Shown: in pieces, positions 53,683-62,793 of the stretch
How positions within the stretch are numbered: position 1 is the first letter of the stretch
Layout: each line of letters starts with the position of its first letter
Source: Candidatus Woesearchaeota archaeon
GTDB taxonomy: Archaea; Nanobdellota; Nanobdellia; Woesearchaeales; UBA9642
Length of the DNA: 64,000 bases
Assembly (NCBI GenBank): GCA_026002815.1
Contig: BPGB01000002.1
Coordinates: forward strand, 1-64,000
Direction: 5' to 3'
Program-made: the position numbers and the translations under genes
Notes under the pieces: generated by a model
Told to the model about the DNA's origin: nothing
Databases searched by the model: none
The model's input: the letters and a program-made list of their open reading frames with translations, nothing else

Positions 53683-56577
53683 TTATCTAACCCTTACAAA
53701 GATAGAATCTTCATTAAAATAAACATATTCTGGCCCATATTTCAATAAATCATCTTGAGATAAATTACGTAAATTATAATTAAAGAAAATAGAGGTTCTT
53801 GGTTCAATTAATTGAACATGACTCACGTCCGGAACATTATGAATTACATCAATAATTTCGGATCTATGAATTGTAATATCACCACCAAATCTATCTTTAA
53901 AAGCATTAATTAAAGTTTGTTTAACTTCATTTACTAATTTTAATGGATCGCCTGTATATGTACTTTTTGGATAAACATCACAAATAATTTTAAATGGAAT
54001 TTCATATGTAGAAGTTTCTAACCATCCTGATTCTGAATAAGTTAATTTAAGAGATTCACTTGGAATGGAAACAACCATATCTAATTTTGGTTCAATAAAA
54101 ATCCATTTTGTACCATCTGAAGTCACGATATAATCTTTATAAAATGAATTAGGAACTCCCGTTTTCCAAGTTCCAGTTTCATTTCCATTAATAATATAAT
54201 AATTTCCAGGAACAGTCGCAGGGTTAGGAACCGCTGTTAATTTTCTTGAAGTAATTGTTTTATAAATTTCATTAAAAGCCATATTTCGAATTTTACCTAC
54301 GGTATTTGTAAATTTAATATTTACAAAATCCGTTAACAATCTATAATTATCAAGATTTAATGAATTGATAAAAGTTTGCATAACAAGAGCTTCAAACTGT
54401 TCCTTTTCACCTTCTGTAACAAGAGTGTCATAATAGGATTTTTCAATACATGGTATATCATATATCGTAACATTTGCCCCATTAATGGTCATATTACTTT
54501 TCATTACGGTTGATAAATCTTTTTTAAATGTAAATGAAACTGTGGCTACAATAAGAGGATTCGTAGAACTTATTGCCGGATGAAATAATGAAAATGCCAA
54601 TGTAATTGGCCCTTGTTCAAAACGCTCTTTATCTAGATTTTCTAAAATAAATTTATAATTATTTGTAATTACTTTTAATGTAAATCCACTATAATCTTGA
54701 TCTAACGTTACCCCATTTTCTAATGTAAATTGTTTTAATGTTGTATTTAGTGATTTATATTTAAAATATTTTACCGTAGCCCCATTTGTTAACTCTAAAT
54801 AACCGGAACTTGGAGTCGTAGATAAAATACTTTCATTAACTGTTATCACGGAAGAAGCATTTTGTGCAATATTCACAGTATAAGAATCTTTTATCCGATT
54901 CATTGATAAAGTTTGACCATTTTCAACTATGGTCATATCACAATAGATTCTCAAATGATCTGTGCCATCTATAAAAGGATTTAACGTATGGTTATTATCT
55001 TTTTCTGAAGAATAATATTCAAATGTTATTGTGGCTTTTTTTGTTGAACGATCTGTTACAATAGAGAAATTAATGGGTTGAATATTATAATTTGTTGGGT
55101 TATACGCATTTTCAATTACAGGAGTCTGCGTAAAAGAATCAATATAATATACATAATCTGCCATATGACTATTTACATTAGGTACGAATTCTTCTTCATG
55201 CCATTCTATATCAAATAAAGAATAATACTGTCTGCTAGGATCATCCACATCTGTTATTATTTTAAATCTTTCAATTTTTTCATCTGATGCAAGTGTCGTA
55301 TGATAAAGATTTCGAATTGGGATAATTTTATCATTATAATATAAAACATTATATAATTGAATTTCATTTATACGGGTATCCGATTTCTTTAAAATTGGAA
55401 CCGTATTCCGTAATAAATTAGAATCAATATCAGGTAAGATGGAAGATAAATTATTAAAATCATTTTCAGAAACTAAACGTTGTGAAGCGGTTAAATTATT
55501 TAAAGCATTTCTTCGAATACTTTCTAATGATTCTTCATCATCTCCAAATTGAGCCGAATTAGGATTCGTAACTGTATATGAAACAACTTTTGTTTTATTT
55601 GTTCCAACACTCGCATTATATGTAATTCCATTAATTGTAATTTCAGAATGATAGATCGTATCCCCTCGATTTATAGTTCCTTTAATTACATTTCCAGCTT
55701 TTCCTTTTGTAAGACCGATAGTAACTAAAATTGTCGAACCAGGTTTCGGTTGTTTTCCTAATAAATCGTTACCAAAAAATAATTTTCTAGAATTTTCTAG
55801 TCTTTGAACTATATAACCTCTTGTATTAGAATCCATAAGATAAATGGAATCATATTTAGTCCAAGTAATATATTGATTACTTCCAGGCTCTTTAATTTGA
55901 ACATCAATTGATGCCACATGATCTGTAACCGGAACTGTAATATCATAAAATTGAAATGATCTTAATGTTGAATCAACTTGATATTCGTATTGTTTATATT
56001 CTAACTGTTTAACAGGTACGGTAAAATAAAGAATCCTTTTATCTGTATTAATTACACCAGCTTTAGATAAAGTTTTTCCAAATTCATCCGTATATTTAAT
56101 TTTAGCAGTTGGATTTGAACCTGTTTGGTTTTCTATAAAAACTTCAATATCATTTGTTGAAATAAAATGAATATCACCTGCTATAAATTTAAAAAGTTTA
56201 TTTGCCGCTATATCATAACGTGGAATTTTAAAATAAACATTGTCATCTTGAAATTCTAAAGGAATAGAAACCAATAACGACGTTTCCGCAGGTGTCGCTT
56301 CTTTAGGTGTATAGCCTAAAAACTTTGATAAATTAAAAATTGAATTTGGTAACTGCGCTGTCGTTAAGAAAAATTCACGATAAACAGATGACTGATAAAA
56401 CAATAAATTTGATGATAGTGTAGCTAACGTATCTACCAAAAAAGCTAAAAATGATGATTCGATTAAATCAACATTTTCCAATTCCATATATTTTTTTAAA
56501 TGATTTTCTATAAGATCTAATCGAATCTTATCTTTGGAAATATGAATTTCTTCGGAAGGAATTATAGTTGAAGCCAT
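53683..56577 (-). CDS. Baseplate wedge protein (T4 gp6 / baseplate J-like)
   Basis: The 964-aa product starts with the gp6/J pattern: VDLIESSFLAFLVDTLATLSSNLLFYQSSVYREFFLTTAQ and then LGYTPKEATPAETS, followed by beta domains and a C-terminus with GGDITIHRSEIIDVIHNVPDV, the typical GD.i..s.i...i..v.GV end of baseplate J domains. It forms the ring of the baseplate wedge. RBS AGAGGAAAA. Confidence 0.85.
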   Translation of the reverse strand: MASTIIPSEEIHISKDKIRLDLIENHLKKYMELENVDLIESSFLAFLVDTLATLSSNLLFYQSSVYREFFLTTAQLPNSIFNLSKFLGYTPKEATPAETSLLVSIPLEFQDDNVYFKIPRYDIAANKLFKFIAGDIHFISTNDIEVFIENQTGSNPTAKIKYTDEFGKTLSKAGVINTDKRILYFTVPVKQLEYKQYEYQVDSTLRSFQFYDITVPVTDHVASIDVQIKEPGSNQYITWTKYDSIYLMDSNTRGYIVQRLENSRKLFFGNDLLGKQPKPGSTILVTIGLTKGKAGNVIKGTINRGDTIYHSEITINGITYNASVGTNKTKVVSYTVTNPNSAQFGDDEESLESIRRNALNNLTASQRLVSENDFNNLSSILPDIDSNLLRNTVPILKKSDTRINEIQLYNVLYYNDKIIPIRNLYHTTLASDEKIERFKIITDVDDPSRQYYSLFDIEWHEEEFVPNVNSHMADYVYYIDSFTQTPVIENAYNPTNYNIQPINFSIVTDRSTKKATITFEYYSSEKDNNHTLNPFIDGTDHLRIYCDMTIVENGQTLSMNRIKDSYTVNIAQNASSVITVNESILSTTPSSGYLELTNGATVKYFKYKSLNTTLKQFTLENGVTLDQDYSGFTLKVITNNYKFILENLDKERFEQGPITLAFSLFHPAISSTNPLIVATVSFTFKKDLSTVMKSNMTINGANVTIYDIPCIEKSYYDTLVTEGEKEQFEALVMQTFINSLNLDNYRLLTDFVNIKFTNTVGKIRNMAFNEIYKTITSRKLTAVPNPATVPGNYYIINGNETGTWKTGVPNSFYKDYIVTSDGTKWIFIEPKLDMVVSIPSESLKLTYSESGWLETSTYEIPFKIICDVYPKSTYTGDPLKLVNEVKQTLINAFKDRFGGDITIHRSEIIDVIHNVPDVSHVQLIEPRTSIFFNYNLRNLSQDDLLKYGPEYVYFNEDSIFVRVR

Positions 56578-56590
56578 TTAACATTTTCCT

Positions 56591-57235
56591 CTATATAAAA
56601 TAAAATCCAGAATTAGGATCAAATAATTTTTTTGCTTTGACTGAAAGTTCATCATGGCGTTTTAATGTATTTGCTAAAATCATAGCATCTTCATATGTTC
56701 TAATATTTTTCGTATATTCCACAAATGTATATAAATCTTCAACTTGATTATCTAATTGAGTTGTCGTTAAACTTTCTCTTACCTTAACTCTTAATTTCCA
56801 AAATGTTTTATCCGTATTTACAGATTTTTCAATACCCGTAACAATATAAACTGGATATATATCATTATTAGGACGCAAAATAGATTGTTCTAATTTAATA
56901 AAATCACCAGGATATGGAGTAAAATTATAAGATGATGGTATTACAAAACTTGTCTCTCCATCTTTTACATAACCAATTTCTCTGGCATCAAAAGCAACAG
57001 AAATTTCCTCAATATAAAATACAGGTAAATTAAGAATTTTATTAAAACGAATTCCAGTTAAATCTCCAATACGTTCATATGATCCACTAAATACGGTATC
57101 ATCATCCCATACTGTTTTATCTTTATTTAAATTATAATATGTAACGATAAATGCAATCGCATGTTTACTATAATAATCATATACTAACGATTGATATTCA
57201 TGAATATAATCATATAACCTCAAATAATTTTGCAT
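56591..57235 (-). CDS. Probable baseplate protein, unknown subtype
   Basis: A 214-aa protein encoded between gp6- and gp25-like genes, where T4-like phages carry wedge proteins such as gp53. It is Tyr-rich at the N-terminus (YLRLYDYIHEYQSLVYDYY) and has a beta-rich centre. A direct gp53 match is not visible. Confidence 0.45.
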   Translation of the reverse strand: MQNYLRLYDYIHEYQSLVYDYYSKHAIAFIVTYYNLNKDKTVWDDDTVFSGSYERIGDLTGIRFNKILNLPVFYIEEISVAFDAREIGYVKDGETSFVIPSSYNFTPYPGDFIKLEQSILRPNNDIYPVYIVTGIEKSVNTDKTFWKLRVKVRESLTTTQLDNQVEDLYTFVEYTKNIRTYEDAMILANTLKRHDELSVKAKKLFDPNSGFYFI

Positions 57236-57238
57236 ATT

Positions 57239-57664
57239 TTAGGCCCCCGTAGGATAAATTAAGTCTATAATAGGAACCCGTAATGTTTTAACTTCACTTC
57301 CATATTTTACTGCAATATCTACAACAAATCCCCGTTTATCTTTAAAAAAAAGGACATCAATCTTTTCGATTGATGCCCTATCATCATAAGTCATTAATGA
57401 CAATAAAATATCTTCTCGAATACGATCCGCAGTATCTTCATTAACTGGTTCAAATAAAAATAAATGTAAATTTGAACCGAATTCAGGATCATATAAATGG
57501 CTTCCCTTGGGAGTCCGCAATATATTTAACCATGAATTTAATACTGCATCAATTCCAGTTAATTTTTTTAATTCGCCTGATGGTCCTACAATTCCGATAT
57601 AATCAACATCTATATCAGACGAACCCAATAAATGTTTTTTAAATTTATCTAGTTGAGAAGCCAT
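57239..57664 (-). CDS. Baseplate wedge protein (gp25 / GPW family)
   Basis: The 141-aa product has the gp25 pattern: LNSWLNILRTPKGSHLYDPEFGSNLHLFLFEPV near residues 42-75, then IREDILLSLMTYDDRASIEKI and a strand end. It joins sheath and baseplate in contractile tails. The usual EPR triplet reads DDRA here. Its start overlaps the next upstream gene by 20 bases. Confidence 0.88.
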   Translation of the reverse strand: MASQLDKFKKHLLGSSDIDVDYIGIVGPSGELKKLTGIDAVLNSWLNILRTPKGSHLYDPEFGSNLHLFLFEPVNEDTADRIREDILLSLMTYDDRASIEKIDVLFFKDKRGFVVDIAVKYGSEVKTLRVPIIDLIYPTGA

Positions 57665-57872
57665 GTCTTTGAGATTTCTCCATCTCCTCTTCTATTTTTT
57701 TACGTTTTTCTTCCTCAAACTTTATTTTCCAATGAAGATAATTTTTAAATCTTGAAACTGGCATTTGAATTACTTCAATATAACTCTGTCGTGATGTTTC
57801 CATCACGATAAAAATCATTTCTTCTAATTCTTTCCGATATTTATCAATTTCATCATGCTTCGAAGATTGCAC
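57645..57872 (-). CDS. Small coiled-coil protein, possible assembly factor
   Basis: A 75-aa highly charged helix (KFEEEKRKKIEEEMEKSQ). It overlaps both neighbours (gp25- and gp26-like), as tail-assembly chaperone-like ORFs do. Function unknown. Confidence 0.5.
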   Translation of the reverse strand: MQSSKHDEIDKYRKELEEMIFIVMETSRQSYIEVIQMPVSRFKNYLHWKIKFEEEKRKKIEEEMEKSQRHGFSTR

Positions 57873-58641
57873 GAAAAAATTGCTCGGAAAGGTCGATATT
57901 TACTACCTCCTCGGCCCCACAATGAATACAATAAGACTTCATTTTAAGTTCAATGCCATATTGCCCGATTTCCTCAAACCATGTCTTATAAATAAGACGT
58001 TTATCTCTTGCAGGAAGAGCTTTATATGCATCAATAATATCAGATCGATCCGTATATTCTACCGTTGGGCCATTAGGAATTTCATTAATAATAGATTCAA
58101 TAATTAATGTTTCTGTAATATTATCCAAAGTCATCGTTGGATTTCGAGCTAAATCCTTTACCGCAGTCCACTCATCATAAAGTGTAGGCTGCTTCAAAAC
58201 AACCGTAACATTTTTTAGAACTTTAAGATTTAAAGAAATTCGTTTAGAGATAATATCATCGCCAGGATATGGATTAAAATTAAACGTATCCGAAGCTTCC
58301 ACAGTTACGTCATAATGTTTACCACAAGAAACACATCGTACCGTATAATTACGGTCCTCATCATACGTAATATGATATAAACCATAAAGTAAAGCTTCTC
58401 TATCCTTAATTGTCACATTTTTTAAAAATGATTCAAAATTAATAATATTTTGGGGCTTTTCAACCAACGCGTCAAAAAGACATCTATTTAAATGTTCGGT
58501 AATTTTTGCCGGAGTGACAAAACTCCCCTTTAATCTTTCTTCTTCTGAAACCGTTAAAGATCGCACCGTAAAAGACAATTTCGTTTGAGGTGTGATAATT
58601 TCATATTTAGGATATTCAACCTGGAATCCTGTAAATGGCAT
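57853..58641 (-). CDS. Baseplate hub assembly protein (T4 gp26-like)
   Basis: The 262-aa product follows the gp26-like plan: YEIITPQTKLSFTVRSLTVSEEERLKG (toolbox start), a C-terminal region with two CxxC pairs (CVSCGKHY near 101; CIHCGAEE near 245), and DREALLYGLYHITYDE near 80. Proteins of this type help build the central hub. RBS AAAGGAGAAG. Confidence 0.65.
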   Translation of the reverse strand: MPFTGFQVEYPKYEIITPQTKLSFTVRSLTVSEEERLKGSFVTPAKITEHLNRCLFDALVEKPQNIINFESFLKNVTIKDREALLYGLYHITYDEDRNYTVRCVSCGKHYDVTVEASDTFNFNPYPGDDIISKRISLNLKVLKNVTVVLKQPTLYDEWTAVKDLARNPTMTLDNITETLIIESIINEIPNGPTVEYTDRSDIIDAYKALPARDKRLIYKTWFEEIGQYGIELKMKSYCIHCGAEEVVNIDLSEQFFRAIFEA

Positions 58642-58678
58642 TTCATCTTCTCCTTTTCGTTATTAAAAATAAACCACT

Positions 58679-59110
58679 TTATCGATAAAGCACTCTTTTC
58701 CATTCATACAAAACTGAATTTAATTCAGAATATTTATGAACATGATATCTCGGTGAAAAGAATTGCCCCAACCAAGGTGATTTAACTTGATTGGATGGTT
58801 TTTCATCATTTAAAACAAAAGCAATGACCGGAATACGTTTAATTTGTGTAGCATAAAATACTTCACAAACTGTACCCGTTAAAACCGTATCTTCTGATGG
58901 CCCAACATTCGCAAGAACCAAATCCACAGAATCAATTAACGCTAAATCAAGGGTAACAACAAGATCAAGGTTTTCTACAAAATATTCTGATCCAATTTCA
59001 GGGCTGATAGCTTTTATATCCAAATCTTCACACATTTTAGTAACATTTTTTCTCCAACTTGATGCATACTCAAAATCATTTCCAATTCGCCCTGCTAAAT
59101 AGATTCTCAT
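58679..59110 (-). CDS. Nucleoside 2-deoxyribosyltransferase-like protein
   Basis: MRIYLAGRIGN, WRKN and DSVDLVLANV ... GTVCEVFYATQ match the NDT fold (substrate-binding D, catalytic-region E of the GT..E.. motif). 143 aa. It would move deoxyribose between bases or cleave nucleotides. A sigma70-like promoter precedes it, and it heads the baseplate transcript. Confidence 0.8.
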   Translation of the reverse strand: MRIYLAGRIGNDFEYASSWRKNVTKMCEDLDIKAISPEIGSEYFVENLDLVVTLDLALIDSVDLVLANVGPSEDTVLTGTVCEVFYATQIKRIPVIAFVLNDEKPSNQVKSPWLGQFFSPRYHVHKYSELNSVLYEWKRVLYR

Positions 59111-59146
59111 CTTTCACTCCTTTTTTATAAATGGGAATCTACTTAT

Positions 59147-59175
59147 AATATAGATCGATATAAATATATTGTCAA
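59147..59175 (-). promoter_or_regulatory. Sigma70-type promoter
   Basis: On the minus strand, TTGACA-17-TATATT, about 37 bases before the NDT-like gene. Best sigma70 match in the window, implying host-polymerase transcription. Confidence 0.65.
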
Positions 59176-59221
59176 CCCTTATTTTTCTTTAATCCCTCCC
59201 TTCAACCCTTTGTTTCTCAAT

Positions 59222-59270
59222 AAAAAAATCCCGCCCACCCTTAGAAATAATATCCAAGAGTGGGCGGGAT
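59222..59270 (-). terminator. Intrinsic terminator (minus strand)
   Basis: ATCCCGCCCACTCTT / GGGTGGGCGGGAT with an A/T-rich loop and a TTTTTT tail, read on the minus strand. Ends the paralogue-pair transcript. Confidence 0.9.
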
Positions 59271-59295
59271 CAATAAAATTACTAAAGACAAAAAC

Positions 59296-60276
59296 TTATT
59301 TTGACTTTGATTCTTGAATCTTCTTTTTAAGTTTTTCAACTTTTTTCTGAAGTTTAGCTACTTTAGAGTCTAAAGCATTCTTGCATTTTTTCGGATCTTT
59401 TGTTTTTGGACAAACGCCCGCAGCCTTCTTATAAGCCTGCATCTGCTGTTCATATTCATTTACCTGGAATTGAAGCATACAAAGCTTCTTATCAGGCTTA
59501 CCATTACAAGCCTTAGCCGCAAGTGAAAAACGGGATTTATAAAGCTTATAAAGAGCAAAAGTAACAATAGCGGCAAAAAGCGTAGCAGCGATTGGAGCGA
59601 CAGCAGGGTTTGCACTCATAAATTGCTCAACAGCCGCACGAATTTTATCTATCAAAGATACAGGCTTTTCTTGTGGGGGAGGCTCTCCTTGCAAATAACT
59701 TTTAAGTTTACTAAAAAGAGATTCACCAGTCTTTTTAGCTTTTGTAAGAAGTTCTTTTACAGGCTCTTCACCAGATTTTAATGGAGTACCTTCTACCGTT
59801 TCCAAATATTTAGGATCAACTTGGGGTTTTGTAAACCAATTCCAAAAACGCTTAATTGCTTCTCCCGCAGCTTTATATGGATCAGAACCAGCCGACAGCG
59901 GCCCTTCCTGTTCATAAAGAGCCAATTGATGTTCAAGAATTGGTTTAGCCGTAGAAATACCCAAAGCAGTCGGAGGTACAATATTTTCCAATAAACTATA
60001 CGTCATACCAAAACCGAAAGCTTCACTTAAAGCTTCAGCATATTCAGCTACGGTTAATTTAAATTCGGCAAAAACTTCAGCTTCTTTTAACGCATTATAT
60101 TTTTCTTTTGGCATTGGCTTGTCTAATAAAAGACACATAACTTGATAATCAGATGCCTCGTTAATAATATAATTGACGAGTTCTTTATCAGCACCTTTGT
60201 ATTCCAAAAGATTTGCTACGGTTTCCCGAGCGATAGACATAAAAGCAACAGTTTCTGTAAATGCAATTCTATCCAT
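59296..60276 (-). CDS. Virion-associated membrane/coiled-coil protein, paralogue A
   Basis: I choose the Met at 60276 (GAGGATGAAAAAA upstream), which aligns with the paralogue's start; the track begins at 60291. 326 aa. The first 120 residues are homologous to the next gene (FMSIARETVAN, NEASDYQ, STAKPILEH). A hydrophobic segment lies at ~225 (IAATLFAAIVTFALYKLY), then paired Cys and a Lys-rich coiled coil (VAKLQKKVEKLKKKI). Function unknown; encoded in the structural region. Confidence 0.6.
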   Translation of the reverse strand: MDRIAFTETVAFMSIARETVANLLEYKGADKELVNYIINEASDYQVMCLLLDKPMPKEKYNALKEAEVFAEFKLTVAEYAEALSEAFGFGMTYSLLENIVPPTALGISTAKPILEHQLALYEQEGPLSAGSDPYKAAGEAIKRFWNWFTKPQVDPKYLETVEGTPLKSGEEPVKELLTKAKKTGESLFSKLKSYLQGEPPPQEKPVSLIDKIRAAVEQFMSANPAVAPIAATLFAAIVTFALYKLYKSRFSLAAKACNGKPDKKLCMLQFQVNEYEQQMQAYKKAAGVCPKTKDPKKCKNALDSKVAKLQKKVEKLKKKIQESKSK

Positions 60277-60306
60277 TTTTTTCATCCTCATTTTTATTAT
60301 AAATTT

Positions 60307-61161
60307 TTATACCTTAGCCATCTTTTTCTGAAGTTTGGCAATCTTCTTTTCTAAAGCAGCAGCGCATTTTTCTGGATTCTTAGCTGTTTTGCACATAGCT
60401 TTAGCGGATTGAAGCCCCTTAATCTGATCCTGAAGAGCTTTCTTTTCAAAATTCTTAATGCAAAGCTTTTTAGCTTCACCGGGCTTATCCTTACAAGCCT
60501 GAAGAGCTTTATTCTTACGATTTTTATAAATACGATATAACCCGTAAGCCACAAGAGCAGCTAAAACGGCACCACCAATAGCTACACCGCCTCTATTGGC
60601 TTGAGCAAATTCTTTTACTTTATTAAGAAAACCAGAAGCATTATCATAACCTTTATCGAACATCTGATTTAATTTATCTCTTATTTCTGGAAGCTTATCT
60701 TTTAAATCAGAAACTTTATCTGATACAGCATGATAAACTTGTTTTGCCATGCCACGGACTCTGGCTAATTTATCTGGTGTAAAATCCCCAGGTGCCTGTT
60801 CTTGAAGCGCCATATAATGCTCCAAAATTGGTTTTGCGGTTGAAAGACCATGCGGGCTTAAAGGATTTACATTTTCAATAAGATTATAAACCGTATTAAA
60901 ACCAAAAAGATGAGAAAGAGTATTAGCATTTTCTGCCACAATTTGTTTGAACCGATTAAATACTTTTTGCTCTTCTGTAAAATTAAATTTTTCTTCGGGC
61001 ATCTTGTCATTAACAAGAAGACTCATAATTTGATAATCGGAAGCTTCATTAATCACATAATCAATGAGTTCCCGATCAGCATTATTTGCTTCAAGAATAT
61101 TTGCTACGGTTTCCCGAGCAATAGACATAAAAGTAATACTTTCCTTTAATTCGTTGTACAT
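60307..61161 (-). CDS. Virion-associated membrane/coiled-coil protein, paralogue B
   Basis: 284 aa with the same plan as paralogue A: FMSIARETVANILEANNADR, VINEASDYQIMSLLVN and LSTAKPILEH, a membrane-like segment AIGGAVLAALVAYGLYRIYK near 190, and a Cys-spaced coiled coil ending KKIAKLQKKMAKV. RBS AGGAGAGGAAA. A tandem duplication, since diverged. Confidence 0.65.
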   Translation of the reverse strand: MYNELKESITFMSIARETVANILEANNADRELIDYVINEASDYQIMSLLVNDKMPEEKFNFTEEQKVFNRFKQIVAENANTLSHLFGFNTVYNLIENVNPLSPHGLSTAKPILEHYMALQEQAPGDFTPDKLARVRGMAKQVYHAVSDKVSDLKDKLPEIRDKLNQMFDKGYDNASGFLNKVKEFAQANRGGVAIGGAVLAALVAYGLYRIYKNRKNKALQACKDKPGEAKKLCIKNFEKKALQDQIKGLQSAKAMCKTAKNPEKCAAALEKKIAKLQKKMAKV

Positions 61162-61193
61162 AATTGTTTTCCTCTCCTATTTAATATTAAAAA

Positions 61194-61922
61194 TTACGCT
61201 CCAGCGGCAGTCTGACCATAAGTTCTGACAAGATCTCTAGAATTACGGAACATAGACTGAGCAAGACTTGTACACTTATCTTTTACCCAAGGTTCATGCC
61301 AAATATAATCGACATGAAAATCAATTTCAATATCTACCCGACCAACGGATTCTACGTCACTTGAAAATGTATCCTGGGGATCTTTAAGTGGGAATACACC
61401 ATCATATGCGGCATAATATTGAACCGTTAAACCATCGGGAGCAGTTGTCCAATAATATAGAAAACCGGCATATGTTTTCTTTGTGTATCCATCACCTTCA
61501 GAACCAGCGATTAAATCCGTAGCACCAGTACGATAATCACGAATCATTTTGATCCAACCATGAAAAATATCCAAAATTGGAGTATTTTCAAATTCTAAGA
61601 ATTTAATTGAAACTGAATCACCATAATCAACGTTCCCTGGTACGGCCCATTTTGAACCACCCAAACCTGTGAAATCAATTTTATTTAATGTTCCACCAGG
61701 AGGAGTGACGCTCATACATGCCGCAGCAAGAATATTTTGAATTTCTCCATTACTTGAAATCCCACTGTTTCCTTGCTGAACATAAGCATAAAGTAATCTC
61801 GGAAGATTAGCAAACCAAATGAAGTGATAACCACTTACATAAGGATTTGCCACACCAACAGTTGTACCACCAAATTTACGACTCCATAAATTTTGGCTTA
61901 ATGCGGCAAAAGAATATTTCAT
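61194..61922 (-). CDS. Tail tube protein-like (T4 gp19-like)
   Basis: The 242-aa product has WAVPGNVDYGDSVSIKFLEF followed by PILDIFHGWIKMIRDYRTG, the typical tube-protein pattern (strand, E-x-x-t, then W-x-x-x-I-r-d-x-x-t-G), plus a C-terminal IEIDFHVDYIW strand. First gene of the minus-strand structural operon, preceded by two candidate late-promoter motifs. RBS TTGGAGGTA. Confidence 0.65.
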   Translation of the reverse strand: MKYSFAALSQNLWSRKFGGTTVGVANPYVSGYHFIWFANLPRLLYAYVQQGNSGISSNGEIQNILAAACMSVTPPGGTLNKIDFTGLGGSKWAVPGNVDYGDSVSIKFLEFENTPILDIFHGWIKMIRDYRTGATDLIAGSEGDGYTKKTYAGFLYYWTTAPDGLTVQYYAAYDGVFPLKDPQDTFSSDVESVGRVDIEIDFHVDYIWHEPWVKDKCTSLAQSMFRNSRDLVRTYGQTAAGA

Positions 61923-61985
61923 TCCTTATATACCTCCAATTTAATAGACAAAAAGCGTAAAAATAATGCGACACATCATCGTTTC

Positions 61986-62027
61986 TTTTGTTCTCACCCC
62001 TTTTTCATCTTTTTTGTTCTCACCCCC
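61986..62027 (-). promoter_or_regulatory. Two tandem GGGTGAGAACAAA motifs
   Basis: On the minus strand, GGGGTGAGAACAAAA occurs at 61986-62000 and 62011-62027, 64-105 bases before the tail tube gene. The same word sits upstream of the plus-strand structural operon at 44629. A looser form, GTGAGAAACAAA, lies at ~62549-62560 before the HAD gene. Confidence 0.5.
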
Positions 62028-62072
62028 TATTATTCCCACTTTTTTCTAAAAGCACTACATTATTATGAAATT

Positions 62073-62522
62073 CTATTCTATATTTTTTTCTAATAAATCC
62101 AAAATCGTTTGAATTTCATTCTTCCAATCACCTTCAAACCGATAACCACGATCATCAATATATAAATCCGCCGGATATTTCTTATATGTTAAATCATCAT
62201 ACGGAATATCATATTTATCTAACCATTGTTTAATATCTTCAATTTGCTGTTTTCGATCATCATTTACTCCGGGACAAATTCTAGCCGTATAAATAATAAT
62301 TTTATAACCTTTATTTTTTAATGTTTCTAATGCTTCTTTCGCTCCTTCAAATGGTTCATCATAAACTTTTCCATTATGAAATCCTTTTGAATATTTATGA
62401 ATCGTACCATCAAAATCTACCATTACTGTTTTTTCAAAAGGACTTATTTCCTTTTCTCTGTGCATATATTGATTGATTTGTTCAACAAGTTTTCTCTTTT
62501 TCATATAGTTCAAAATCCTCAT
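62073..62522 (-). CDS. HAD-family phosphatase-like protein
   Basis: The 149-aa product has motif I VMVDFDGTIHKY near residue 30 (Asp nucleophile), motif II IIYTARIC near 74 (Thr), and motif IV LYIDDRGYRFEG near 118. It is a small soluble HAD hydrolase with no cap. The start could also be the downstream Met (62504). A GTGAGAAACAAA motif lies upstream. Confidence 0.8.
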   Translation of the reverse strand: MRILNYMKKRKLVEQINQYMHREKEISPFEKTVMVDFDGTIHKYSKGFHNGKVYDEPFEGAKEALETLKNKGYKIIIYTARICPGVNDDRKQQIEDIKQWLDKYDIPYDDLTYKKYPADLYIDDRGYRFEGDWKNEIQTILDLLEKNIE

Positions 62523-62591
62523 AATATAATAATATTCTTCCTTTTTTTTTGTTTCTCACTTCCTATTTTTTCCAATTTAAAAAATCAATAG

Positions 62592-62618
62592 CTATATATA
62601 TAAATTAGTGATTAGAGA
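62592..62618 (+). promoter_or_regulatory. Candidate phage promoter, CTATATATATAA motif
   Basis: Third copy of the AT-rich motif (CTATATATATAAATTAGTGA), here before the GC-rich island. Followed by a ten-C run and an RBS. Confidence 0.45.
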
Positions 62619-62647
62619 TATTTCCCCCCCCCCTCAGGAGGTGCCGC

Positions 62648-62782
62648 ATGTGGCATATCATCCGCCGGCCGGCCTCCGAGAAGCCCTTTTGGGTTCTCGA
62701 GAAGGCGACCGGGTTTGTGGCCTTCCGAGCCAAGACCCTGGAAGAAGCCAGGGCTTGGATTCGGGACAACACGCCCCGGTAG
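62648..62782 (+). CDS. 44-aa protein in a GC-rich island
   Basis: ATG 62648 sits behind CAGGAGGTGCCGC. The product MWHIIRRPASEKPFWVLEKA ... FRAKTLEEARAWIRDN looks like a tiny beta-beta-alpha fold. Base composition and codon use (CGG, CCC, GCC) are opposite to the rest of the genome, so it was likely acquired from a GC-rich source. Too short for the track in this frame. Function unknown. Confidence 0.55.
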   Translation: MWHIIRRPASEKPFWVLEKATGFVAFRAKTLEEARAWIRDNTPR

Positions 62783-62793
62783 CCGTGGCCCGG

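Noticed and set aside
53000-58785. Plus-strand ORFs 52800-53021, 57880-58107, 58585-58785
   Set aside because: Short shadows opposite well-supported minus-strand baseplate genes.
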